DNA of 38,841 nucleotides from Melioribacter roseus. Its GTDB lineage: Bacteria; Bacteroidota; Ignavibacteria; Ignavibacteriales; Melioribacteraceae. Position numbers and translations under genes: made by a program. Location: assembly GCA_020722005.1 (NCBI GenBank), contig DYLP01000025.1, positions 1-38,841 of the forward strand, given 5' to 3'. Shown one piece after another: positions 30,295-37,906 of this stretch; position 1 is the first letter of the stretch, and every line of letters begins with the position of its first letter. The notes beneath the pieces are model-generated. The model made no database searches and was not told where the DNA came from. It was given only the letters and a program-made list of their open reading frames with translations.

Positions 30295-31231
30295 GAAAAA
30301 TTAATTCATGCCACGGTATTTGAATACCGAGCAAATTCAGTTTTTCTTCGAATTCAATTCTTTCCCTGTTCTTTGCAAGACGGTTTTCGATTTTTTTTAA
30401 CCAGCCATATTCATCAGCCAGACGCAACACTTCTTCTTTATTGCCAGAATTAATGGCTTTCAGAATATTTAATTCGAGTGCTGAAAAATTAATGCTGTTG
30501 TAGATATAATCCATGAATGCTTCCCACGTTATGGGGCACCATCGGGCTACAATTTCCTTTCCGATAACTTCGGCATATTGACGGATTTCATACTGTGCAT
30601 GCAAATCCATTCTTAAAGATATGAAGCGTAAAAGGTTGTGAAGGTCGATTTTCCAGTATGCTTCGGTGTATGTAGAAAGAGGCAAATCTTTACGGGCTTG
30701 TTCCCTTGCCACTCCCGCTTCCAGTCTTTCTTTATAAATTTCACGGGCATAATTCTGAAACTGGATTTCTTTTTGCGACAGAATTTTTCCAACTTCAGGG
30801 TTCAGAAAACCTTCGCTCCCCTGTTTATTATCTTTTGCCTGATACCTCCATTTGTCGGGCTCAGTTTTTTGAGAAGCATCGATCGCAATCGAATAACGGG
30901 TTGAATACTCGTTAACGTTCGCAGTTCGATGCCGTATCCACTGGCGCCACGTATCCATCGGAACGCGCACGTGAAATTTAATTTCGCACATTTCAAACGG
31001 CGTGGTGTGATGATTTCTCAAAAGATATCGAATTAGTCCTCGATCCTCGCTAACTTTCCTGGTGCCCTTTCCGTATGAAACACGAGCAGCCTGTACAATC
31101 GATTCGTCCGAACCCATATAATCAACCACACGAATAAAGCCGTCGTCTAAAACGGGAAATTTCTTCCCTAAAATCAAATCCAGTTCTTTGACTGAAACTC
31201 GCTCCAGAACTTCGTCTTTATTTTCCATCAT
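30257..31231 (-). CDS. thyX: FAD-dependent thymidylate synthase ThyX
   Basis: ThyX methylates dUMP to dTMP using methylenetetrahydrofolate with FAD and NADPH, releasing tetrahydrofolate rather than dihydrofolate. The signature RHRx7S is present (Arg100-His101-Arg102 to Ser110, with NEYSTRYS). At 324 residues it is longer than most ThyX proteins (about 220-250), with extra sequence at both ends, especially the C-terminal 'LLGIQIPWHELIFHENYYN' region. Two ATG codons are in tandem at the start. It is followed by folA with a 38-nt overlap. Confidence 0.96.
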   Translation of the reverse strand: MMENKDEVLERVSVKELDLILGKKFPVLDDGFIRVVDYMGSDESIVQAARVSYGKGTRKVSEDRGLIRYLLRNHHTTPFEMCEIKFHVRVPMDTWRQWIRHRTANVNEYSTRYSIAIDASQKTEPDKWRYQAKDNKQGSEGFLNPEVGKILSQKEIQFQNYAREIYKERLEAGVAREQARKDLPLSTYTEAYWKIDLHNLLRFISLRMDLHAQYEIRQYAEVIGKEIVARWCPITWEAFMDYIYNSINFSALELNILKAINSGNKEEVLRLADEYGWLKKIENRLAKNRERIEFEEKLNLLGIQIPWHELIFHENYYNSRKIEK

Positions 31232-31242
31232 AAATTCCGGTA

Positions 31243-32397
31243 TTAATTTTTAATTGTAAATTGATGCAGAATTTCTTTTGATACAATCTTAGCTGCAATC
31301 AAAATACCTTTCTCAATTTGCTCAATCGACTCTTCAAGCGTATCGAAATATTCCGCCAGCTCAATAATATGAATATTTTCTTCGTCCGGTAAATCACCTT
31401 CAGCTTCGCCGCAGACAATGTAGATAGGAATTCCAGCACTACTGAATTTATTCATTATCAAATAAGCACCTTTTGAGTACTTACTCTGGAAATCGAATTT
31501 CCCTTCGCCAGTTAAAACCAAATCATAATATTTGTCTGCTATATCAAGGTCTTCAAAAATAAAATTTTCTGCCGATTTTAATTTGGAGTCGAAGAACAAT
31601 TGAAAAGCTGCAGCCAATCCCCCACCAGCGCCATTGAGTTTTTGTTTCGTCTGGTCATTGCATTTTATTAATTCAAGAATTTTTTTAAAACCATCTTCCA
31701 GAACATTCAGGTCACTACCGGCAGCTCCTTTTTGACGAGCATATACCATCGTTGAACCTTCTTTGCCCAGTAGTGGATTGTTAACGTCGTGAACGATTGT
31801 AATATCAAACGGCAAATCTTTTTTGTTGTACTCAATTCTTTCTGCTTTAAGAAAATTGGCTGGTATAACTTCAAGCTTATTGTTATTTATATCGTACAGA
31901 TCAAGTCCCAGGCAATTCATCATGCCAAGTCCCATATCGTTCGTGGCTGTCCCACCTATACCTATTATCAATTCGTTTACCTCAAGGAAACCGTTCTCAT
32001 TGCTTCCAATTAATTGTTCGATTAACTCGCCCATACCTTTCGACGTAAGTAAAAGAGGCTTCCTTTTATTATCAGGCACTAAATTAAGTCCGAGAACCTT
32101 AGCAGATTCGATATAAACTTTTTTATCGAGAAGAGAATATCCAACCGGGCATAAAAATTTTTCGTCAGAATGAGGTGAGGAAATTTCGAAATGAAGCAAT
32201 TCCAGGCTAAAATAATTCTGTGCAACTTCCAAAAAGCCGTCGCCGCCGTCGCTTATCGGTTTATAATGGAATTCAATACCCTTTTTAAGGTCATCAGAGA
32301 TAAGTTTATCAAATGCTGTTTGAAATAACGAAGCAATTTCAACGGAGTTAGCGCATTCTTTGAATGAATTGGGTGCAATTAAAATATTTTTTTTCAT
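31243..32397 (-). CDS. Glycerate kinase (GlxK/GarK family)
   Basis: Phosphorylates D-glycerate, most members giving 2-phosphoglycerate. The 384-residue protein begins 'KKNILIAPNSFKECANSVEI' and has 'KPISDGGDGFLEV', 'IGIGGTATNDMGLGMM' (nucleotide loop), 'GAAGSDLNVLE' and 'LTGEGKFDFQS', all typical of the type I glycerate kinase family. It lies between the HIT and thyX genes at 9-11 bp spacings. Nothing nearby points to a glycerate-producing pathway, so the position in the operon is probably incidental. Confidence 0.93.
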   Translation of the reverse strand: MKKNILIAPNSFKECANSVEIASLFQTAFDKLISDDLKKGIEFHYKPISDGGDGFLEVAQNYFSLELLHFEISSPHSDEKFLCPVGYSLLDKKVYIESAKVLGLNLVPDNKRKPLLLTSKGMGELIEQLIGSNENGFLEVNELIIGIGGTATNDMGLGMMNCLGLDLYDINNNKLEVIPANFLKAERIEYNKKDLPFDITIVHDVNNPLLGKEGSTMVYARQKGAAGSDLNVLEDGFKKILELIKCNDQTKQKLNGAGGGLAAAFQLFFDSKLKSAENFIFEDLDIADKYYDLVLTGEGKFDFQSKYSKGAYLIMNKFSSAGIPIYIVCGEAEGDLPDEENIHIIELAEYFDTLEESIEQIEKGILIAAKIVSKEILHQFTIKN

Positions 32398-32406
32398 CTG
32401 AATTTC

Positions 32407-32919
32407 TTATTTCGAATTAGTCTTAAGTTTCGAATATGCTTCAATTAAATTCAACTTTGTATGGAGTAAATCCTGCGAAATTACTTTTACTTCGCCAAGT
32501 ACAGGGATAAAATTTGTATCGCCATTCCACCTTGGTACAATGTGGAAGTGAATATGCTCATCGATACCTGCACCCGCAGCTTTACCAAGATTTGCACCAA
32601 AATTAAAACCATGCGGCTTCATTGCTAAATCGAGTGCCTTCATACTTAATTTAGTTACCTGCATAATGGTTTTCAACTCGTCGTCGGTTAAATCGTCGAA
32701 AGAAGATAAATGCCGATTAGGAATTACCATTATGTGTCCACTATTATAAGGATAAAGATTTAGCATTACATAGCATAAGTCAGTACTAAAGACTTTCAGA
32801 GATTTTTCATCTTCGATTTTTTGATTAACAGCATCGCAAAAAATACATTGACTATCTTTCTTTTTATCCTTAAACGACTCGATATATTGCGAGCGCCAAG
32901 GCGACCACAGACGATCCAT
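32407..32919 (-). CDS. HIT-family nucleotide hydrolase/phosphorylase
   Basis: A 170-residue histidine-triad protein with the catalytic motif HIHFHIVPR (His122, His124, His126). Two N-terminal cysteines (CIFC, 25-28) suggest the zinc site found in Ap4A phosphorylase-like HIT proteins, as does 'WRSQYIESF' at the start. Probable role: breakdown of diadenosine polyphosphates or related nucleotides. The start has an AGGAG site. It is the first gene after the fusA2 terminator and probably begins a new transcript with glycerate kinase and thyX. Confidence 0.92.
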   Translation of the reverse strand: MDRLWSPWRSQYIESFKDKKKDSQCIFCDAVNQKIEDEKSLKVFSTDLCYVMLNLYPYNSGHIMVIPNRHLSSFDDLTDDELKTIMQVTKLSMKALDLAMKPHGFNFGANLGKAAGAGIDEHIHFHIVPRWNGDTNFIPVLGEVKVISQDLLHTKLNLIEAYSKLKTNSK

Positions 32920-32942
32920 AAATCTCCTATAAATATAGAGGA

Positions 32943-32985
32943 AAAAATAATTGACCCGTCAACCGGAAAATCGAATTGACGGGTC
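32943..32985 (-). terminator. Rho-independent terminator downstream of fusA2
   Basis: A perfect 10-bp inverted repeat ('gacccgtcaa' 32953-32962 and 'ttgacgggtc' 32976-32985, 13-nt loop) lies 26 bp after the fusA2 stop. On the minus strand the stem is followed by AATTATTTTTTCC, a usable U-rich tail. Confidence 0.85.
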
Positions 32986-33011
32986 GTAAAATTGATAACA
33001 CCTTTGATTTA

Positions 33012-35108
33012 TTATTCAGCCGTTTCTTCTCTATGTTTTTGATATTCTTCGATAATCTTAGCTTCCACTTCTTTCGGCACTTCTTCGTAGTGAGAGAAGC
33101 TCATTTTGAACATGCCTCTGCCCGACGTCAAACTGCGCAACTGAGTTGAATATTTATGCAGTTCAGCAAGTGGAACTTTTGCTTTTATAATCTGGAACGG
33201 CGATTCTGAGTCCATTCCAAGTATTTTACCTCGCCGGCTAGAAATATCACCCATAACGTCGCCCATGTATTCTTCGGGAATTTTTACTTCCACGTCGTAT
33301 ATCGGTTCGAGAATAACGGGTTTGGCTTCCATAAATCCTTTTTTGAAAGCCTGAGAAGCTGCAATTTTGAACGAAACTTCGTCCGAGTCTACAGTGTGAT
33401 AAGTGCCGTCGAACAATGTAACTTTAACATCGACTACCTGATTTCCGGTTAGAATACCTTTCGACATAATTTCTTTCAAGCCTTTTTCAACTGCTGGCAC
33501 AAATCTACCCGGTACTACACCGCCTACGATAGCGTCGACAAATTCAAATCCCGCTCCTCGTGGCAACGGTTCAAGTTTTAGGTGTACGTGACCATACTGT
33601 CCCCTTCCGCCCGATTGCTTTTTGTGTTTATATTCAGCGTCGTTGCAAACACCTTTAATCGTTTCACGGTAAGGAATTCTTGGTTCTATGAGGCCAACGT
33701 CCACACCGTACCTATCCTTCAACAATTTTACGGCAAGATTTAACTGAAGCTCGCCCTGTCCAGCAATAATTGTCTGTGAAATTTCAGGGTCGTATTTTGA
33801 AATCAAAGTTGGTTCTTCTTCGTGTGCCGTATGCAGAGCAGCAGAAATTTTATCTTCATCGCCTTTAGCTTTCGGTTGAACCGCCATTCTTATAACCGGT
33901 TCCGGATATTCGATTTCAGGCAGAACTACTGTGAAATTCTTCGAACAAAGAGTGTCACCTGTATGACTGTCTTTCAGTTTAACGACAGCACCGATATCAC
34001 CAGCTTTAAGGCTACTTACTTCAGTTCTGTTGTGTCCGTTCAAAATGAAGAGTTGCCCGACCCTTTCAATTTTCTCTTTATGCGTGTTTACAAGGTCAAT
34101 ACCTTGTGTAATGGTGCCGGAATAAACTTTGAAGATTGAAAGCTCGCCAACGTGTTGTTCGGAAAGAGATTTAAAAATAAACAACACAGGCTCGCCATTC
34201 GGGTCGCACTTAATTTCGACTGGAGTACCGCTTTCTTTCAATTTAGCCTGGAGTGGTTTTCTATCGGCAGGCGATGGAAAATACTTTTCAACAAAATCGA
34301 GGAATGTATTTGCGCCTACACTTTTTGTAGCCGCCATAGGAAAAGCGGGAATCATAGTTCCATTAATAATTGCTTTTTTAATTCCAATTACAAGATCTTC
34401 TTCGGATAATGTACCTTCCTCAAAAAACTTATTCATCAAATCTTCGTCGGATTCTGCAACTTTTTCGATTAATTCTTCTCTCAATTTTTCTGCCTGTTCT
34501 TTAAGATTTGCCGGAATATCTTCCAGAGCAACTTTTTTCGAACCGGCATCGCCGTAGCTGACAAGTTTCATTTTAACTAAATCGACAACAGAATTGAAAT
34601 TCAGACCCTCGTTTACTGGAAAAGCAACCACACTTACATCTGGAGAAAGTCTTTTCTTTGCAACTTCAATTGTTTCAAAGAACTTAGAATGTTCATTGTC
34701 TACCTTGTTAACAATTACTGCCGATGGAATATTATATTTTCTTGCGTACTCCCATGTCAATTCGGTACCGACTTCAATGCCTTCGGCACTTTTAATTACC
34801 GAAACGGCTACGTCGGAAACATAAAGACTGGAGATGACCTGACCGATAAAATCTGGGAAGCCGGGGGTATCGATCAAATTAATTTTTTTACTGTTCCACT
34901 CCATATGGAGCGGTGTTGCATAAATAGATATTTGTTTTTCAATTTCATTCTGATTAAAGTCAGATACAGTAGTACCTTCTTCAATTTTACCAATTCTATT
35001 AATAGCGCCGCATGTAAAAAGGAGTAATTCGGATATGGAAGTTTTACCGCTTCCGCCGTGTCCAATTAATGTGATGTTTCGGATTGCATCTGGATTGTAC
35101 TCTTTCAA
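33012..35108 (-). CDS. Elongation factor G-like GTPase (FusA2 type)
   Basis: A 698-residue protein with all five EF-G domains, but of the divergent EF-G-like branch. The P-loop is GHGGSGKTS (16-24) rather than AHIDAGKTT. Switch I lacks the RGITI core ('EKQISIYAT'). Switch II is DTPGFPDF with Phe84 where EF-G has the catalytic His. NKVD (134-137) is intact. Domain IV ('QSGGRGQYGHVHLKLEPLPR') is well kept. Translocation activity is uncertain, and proteins of this type may act in ribosome recycling or stress translation. The start is TTG with AGGAG 8 nt upstream. The true fusA is expected elsewhere. Confidence 0.93.
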   Translation of the reverse strand: MKEYNPDAIRNITLIGHGGSGKTSISELLLFTCGAINRIGKIEEGTTVSDFNQNEIEKQISIYATPLHMEWNSKKINLIDTPGFPDFIGQVISSLYVSDVAVSVIKSAEGIEVGTELTWEYARKYNIPSAVIVNKVDNEHSKFFETIEVAKKRLSPDVSVVAFPVNEGLNFNSVVDLVKMKLVSYGDAGSKKVALEDIPANLKEQAEKLREELIEKVAESDEDLMNKFFEEGTLSEEDLVIGIKKAIINGTMIPAFPMAATKSVGANTFLDFVEKYFPSPADRKPLQAKLKESGTPVEIKCDPNGEPVLFIFKSLSEQHVGELSIFKVYSGTITQGIDLVNTHKEKIERVGQLFILNGHNRTEVSSLKAGDIGAVVKLKDSHTGDTLCSKNFTVVLPEIEYPEPVIRMAVQPKAKGDEDKISAALHTAHEEEPTLISKYDPEISQTIIAGQGELQLNLAVKLLKDRYGVDVGLIEPRIPYRETIKGVCNDAEYKHKKQSGGRGQYGHVHLKLEPLPRGAGFEFVDAIVGGVVPGRFVPAVEKGLKEIMSKGILTGNQVVDVKVTLFDGTYHTVDSDEVSFKIAASQAFKKGFMEAKPVILEPIYDVEVKIPEEYMGDVMGDISSRRGKILGMDSESPFQIIKAKVPLAELHKYSTQLRSLTSGRGMFKMSFSHYEEVPKEVEAKIIEEYQKHREETAE

Positions 35109-35145
35109 GATGAAGTCTCCTTATAATATTTATCGATCGAGAAAT

Positions 35146-35523
35146 TTATTTTCGTGTAAGTGTAGACCAAAAAGCCCGAAGACCCTTAACAACGGCTCTT
35201 AAATTCGATATGAAATTAGCGGCTTTCTCTTCCTCTTTCAATATTTTCGTTGTTTTGAATAAACTTACTTTTTCTTTGAATTTCTTAATTGACGAATCAA
35301 TTTCCGTCCAGTAGCCTTCAATATCTGAGACAATTCTTTTAGCTTTGTCGACGGTATCGTTTAGATTGTCGACAGCTGGAATAGTCTTATTGATCAGCAT
35401 ATCAACATCTTTACGAAGGGCTTGGAGATTTTCTGTAATTATTTTCAGATAGATAATCAAAAAAACGCATAAAGATATTGCCGCTAATATTAAAACAATC
35501 AGTAAAATGTCGATTAAAGTCAT
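35146..35523 (-). CDS. DUF948-like membrane protein
   Basis: Function unknown. The 125-residue protein has one N-terminal transmembrane helix (about 4-28, 'DILLIVLILAAISLCVFLII') followed by a coiled-coil-like helical region ('LRKDVDMLINKTIPAVDNLN') and a basic C-terminus. This matches the DUF948 family. It follows the YtxH-like gene by 9 bp, a pairing common in this kind of small envelope-stress protein. Confidence 0.85.
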   Translation of the reverse strand: MTLIDILLIVLILAAISLCVFLIIYLKIITENLQALRKDVDMLINKTIPAVDNLNDTVDKAKRIVSDIEGYWTEIDSSIKKFKEKVSLFKTTKILKEEEKAANFISNLRAVVKGLRAFWSTLTRK

Positions 35524-35532
35524 GATTAGTTA

Positions 35533-35955
35533 TTATGATTTCTTTTCTGAACGATAAGCATCGACACCAGCTTTAACGGCAGCTTTTAATTTATCGCTTT
35601 CTTGTCCCACTTTATCAATGCCAGTATGAACAACGTCGGAGGCTTTGGCTTTAGCGTCAGTTAAAACTTTTTCGGCTTCGTCTAAAAGCGCATCTACTTT
35701 TTGTTTTGCTTCGGCTACCAATTTTTCGGATTTTTTCTTCCCTTCATTTATCAACTGATTTGCCTTATCTTTTGCAACTGTTAGATACGATTCTGCGTCG
35801 TCCATCAAATCTTTTGACTTAAGGCGAATATCTTCTCTTAATTCTTTTCCGCTTTTAGGTGCGAACAACAATCCTAATAACGAGCCAATAGCAGCTCCTG
35901 CAAAAAGACCGATAAGCACCCCTTTTCCAAAACCTTTTGTTTCGTCGTTATGCAT
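35533..35955 (-). CDS. YtxH-domain protein
   Basis: A small protein (140 aa) with a glycine-rich N-terminal hydrophobic segment ('GVLIGLFAGAAIGSLLGLLF') followed by APKSGKELRE, the hallmark of the YtxH/GvpP-like family, then a long Lys/Ala/Glu-rich helix with near-repeats that resembles late-embryogenesis-abundant or apolipoprotein helices. Stress-linked in other bacteria, role unknown. An AGGAGG site fixes the start. It is followed by the DUF948-like gene. Confidence 0.9.
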   Translation of the reverse strand: MHNDETKGFGKGVLIGLFAGAAIGSLLGLLFAPKSGKELREDIRLKSKDLMDDAESYLTVAKDKANQLINEGKKKSEKLVAEAKQKVDALLDEAEKVLTDAKAKASDVVHTGIDKVGQESDKLKAAVKAGVDAYRSEKKS

Positions 35956-36075
35956 ATAATCCTCCTCTGTCTGTTTTTAAGTGTTGTAAAATAATAACAG
36001 CCTTCTCTAAAATCAAGGTTTGAAAGAAAATAGGGATGAATAATCGGGAAAAAAAGATAATTATTGAATAATGCT

Positions 36076-36657
36076 TTATTGCGTAATACCGAGAATTGCC
36101 AAATAAATTTTTGTAATTGGCAATCCGACCACATTGTAATAACAGCCGTTAATTTTAGAAATAAAGAGGGCGCCATAATCGTCCTGTATACCGTACGCCC
36201 CGGCTTTATCCATAGGACTACCGCTTTCAATATAATTAATAATCTCTTTACGTTTTAATTTTCGAAACGTAACTCTGGTTTTTTCGTAATCGACAATTTT
36301 TTTTCCGTTCGACAGATTTGCGACCACAAATCCGGTATAAACTGTGTGTGTATTCCCGCTCAGTTTCGAGAGTGTTTCAAATGCTTCCTTTTTTGTGCTG
36401 GGTTTTCCGAGTATTTCTTTATTCAATACAACAATTGTATCGGCAGTAATAATAATTCCCTCTTTTACTTTTTTAGAGGCAGCTTTGAATTTATCCAGAG
36501 CCAGCCGCTTAACGGTTTGCGCAGGATGTTCGCCGTCCTGAATATCTTCATCTACGTCGACAGAAAACGCTTTGAAATTTATATTCATCAATTTAAGCAG
36601 TTTGCGCCTGCGCGGTGATTTTGAGGCAAGGTAAATAGGGATATTTTTAAGAATCAT
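36076..36657 (-). CDS. maf: Maf nucleotide pyrophosphatase
   Basis: Maf hydrolyses non-standard or modified nucleoside triphosphates and can affect septum formation. The protein (193 aa from the ATG at 36657) has 'LASKSPRRRKLL' at the N-terminus, 'DEDIQDGEHPAQTVKRLALD', the catalytic Asp in ITADTIV, and 'LGKPSTKKEAFETLSKLSGN' followed by HTVYTG. These fit the YhdE-like (dTTP/UTP) subfamily. A TTG directly after the upstream stop (36666) is an alternative start. The ATG gives the usual family N-terminus. Confidence 0.95.
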   Translation of the reverse strand: MILKNIPIYLASKSPRRRKLLKLMNINFKAFSVDVDEDIQDGEHPAQTVKRLALDKFKAASKKVKEGIIITADTIVVLNKEILGKPSTKKEAFETLSKLSGNTHTVYTGFVVANLSNGKKIVDYEKTRVTFRKLKRKEIINYIESGSPMDKAGAYGIQDDYGALFISKINGCYYNVVGLPITKIYLAILGITQ

Positions 36658-36666
36658 AGTAGTCAA

Positions 36667-37059
36667 TTATCGGAACAAAGCTTTAATACTGCCCCATGTG
36701 CGTTTTACGCTTGAGACTCTGTGGACTACATTAAATGGAGCGCTGTAAGAGACCTGACCGTCTTTATCAACAATTTTCAGACGATAAGCATAAACAGCGT
36801 CTGTTGATTTAAAAGCAGTCTGGTCGATATATTCATAACTTTGGTCGGGTTCGGGTTCGATTCTGGCAAGGAACATAAACTGACCGCTTACGGTTCTGCG
36901 CTCTATTTCAAAATGGCTCAAATTTACTTCGCTGGAAGTTTTCCATGTAATTAAAATGTTATTATCCTGACTTTCTGCTTTGAACTCAAGTATGGTCGTC
37001 GGAGCATAGAGTAGTGTTGCGGAAATCAATATGGTCAATATGGTAAATTTTGTCTTCAT
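36667..37059 (-). CDS. Small secreted fibronectin-III-like protein
   Basis: The 130-residue protein has a signal peptide (MKTKFTILTILISATLLYA) and one beta-sandwich domain with the pattern 'NNILITWKTSSEVNLSHFEI' and 'YAYRLKIVDKDGQVSYSAPF', as in the Fn-III-like repeats of secreted proteins of Bacteroidota and Ignavibacteria. It lacks a C-terminal sorting domain. The last part ('VKRTWGSIKALFR') is basic. Role unknown, perhaps an adhesin fragment or binding module. It lies directly upstream of maf and its promoter leaves almost no leader. Confidence 0.85.
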   Translation of the reverse strand: MKTKFTILTILISATLLYAPTTILEFKAESQDNNILITWKTSSEVNLSHFEIERRTVSGQFMFLARIEPEPDQSYEYIDQTAFKSTDAVYAYRLKIVDKDGQVSYSAPFNVVHRVSSVKRTWGSIKALFR

Positions 37060-37071
37060 ATTTTCTTGTCA

Positions 37072-37100
37072 AATATATTGGAAGAGATTAAGATTGTCAA
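37072..37100 (-). promoter_or_regulatory. Promoter of Fn-III gene and maf
   Basis: On the minus strand TTGACA (37095-37100) and TATATT (37072-37077) are separated by exactly 17 bp, the same layout as the groES promoter. The -10 box ends 12 bp before the ATG, so the transcript should have a very short leader with no Shine-Dalgarno. Confidence 0.7.
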
Positions 37101-37190
37101 GTTTTTATTTTTAATCTAATTTAAAAGAATTTATCAATGCTTTGAATTACTCTTCAATAATTATATCAGGTTTTTTCAATAACTTAAGAA

Positions 37191-37234
37191 CAGCACAAAT
37201 GCCGCTTACCTAATGACAGACGGTTGATTTGCTG
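37191..37234 (-). other. Imperfect hairpin after the membrane-protein gene
   Basis: On the minus strand CAGCA-AAT pairs with ATT-TG-TGCTG (bulged), and CCG with CGG further in. It lies directly beyond the 10-bp repeat 37235-37244, downstream of the 37246 stop codon. It may be a weak terminator or part of a recombination site. The bulged stem recalls an attC site, but R-box ends are not clear. Confidence 0.4.
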
Positions 37235-37244
37235 GTTAAAACGC
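37235..37244. repeat. Left copy of 10-bp inverted repeat flanking an orphan gene
   Basis: 'gttaaaacgc' here is the exact complement of 'gcgttttaac' at 37679-37688. The two copies closely bracket the gene at 37246-37668, one base beyond the stop and about 11 bases before the start. Confidence 0.7.
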
Positions 37245-37245
37245 A

Positions 37246-37668
37246 TTATAAACCTTTAATAATAACTTCTTGATTAGAACTTTTTACATCATTAACAAAT
37301 CTTGAAAATTCTGCCAAACCATTTACTCCGAAAATTTTATTTGACTTAGTCCGAATTATTAATGAATTAGAACCATCGCTTTCAACTGAATTTATTTCAC
37401 TGAACTTTATTTTTGTTTCTTTGTGAAAAATACTAAAAAAACTGGCAGAATCTTTGTTAACGTTTATTTTTACCGGACGGTTGAAATATTTAGCCCAATT
37501 CCAAAATGCAAAAACAAAAAATGGTAAATCTAAAAGAAGTTTGAGTCTATCGACATCTGAATACTTAAAAAATATTACAATAATGGATATTGAAAGTATT
37601 GGCAAAGCCCAAATGCTGCATTTAAGAAATTTATTCAGCTCTAATGAATACTTAATTTCTTCACACAT
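37246..37668 (-). CDS. Hypothetical membrane protein with PH-like tail
   Basis: Function unknown. The 140-residue protein has two hydrophobic helices (about 14-34 and 42-60), followed by a small beta-rich domain ('VKINVNKDSASFFSIFHKET' to 'SLIIRTKSNKIFGVNGLAEF') that looks like the bacterial PH-like domain of similar small membrane proteins (inference). An AAGGTG ribosome site fixes the start. It stands alone, bracketed by a 10-bp inverted repeat, and belongs to the accessory stretch at the window's end. Confidence 0.75.
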   Translation of the reverse strand: MCEEIKYSLELNKFLKCSIWALPILSISIIVIFFKYSDVDRLKLLLDLPFFVFAFWNWAKYFNRPVKINVNKDSASFFSIFHKETKIKFSEINSVESDGSNSLIIRTKSNKIFGVNGLAEFSRFVNDVKSSNQEVIIKGL

Positions 37669-37678
37669 ATTTCACCTT

Positions 37679-37688
37679 GCGTTTTAAC
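37679..37688. repeat. Right copy of 10-bp inverted repeat flanking an orphan gene
   Basis: 'gcgttttaac', complement of 37235-37244. On the minus strand it reads GTTAAAACGC just before the ribosome site of the orphan gene, similar to (but not an exact match for) the GTTRRRY end of an integron attC site. Confidence 0.7.
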
Positions 37689-37906
37689 GGTGTTGCCGAG
37701 AAGTGTTGTCCCAGAACAAGGATGCCGATTAGAAAAACAACTCCTATAATTTAGTAGACAGTTCGTAAATTTCATCGTGCATACTGGTGGCAACTAATTT
37801 ACATTTTGCAATACACTAAAAGTGAAACTCATTAAAAAGAACAAACTATAAAACACAAAAAATACTGCTATGAAAATGCGGTCGGGTAGAAAACTTTTTA
37901 ACTTGC

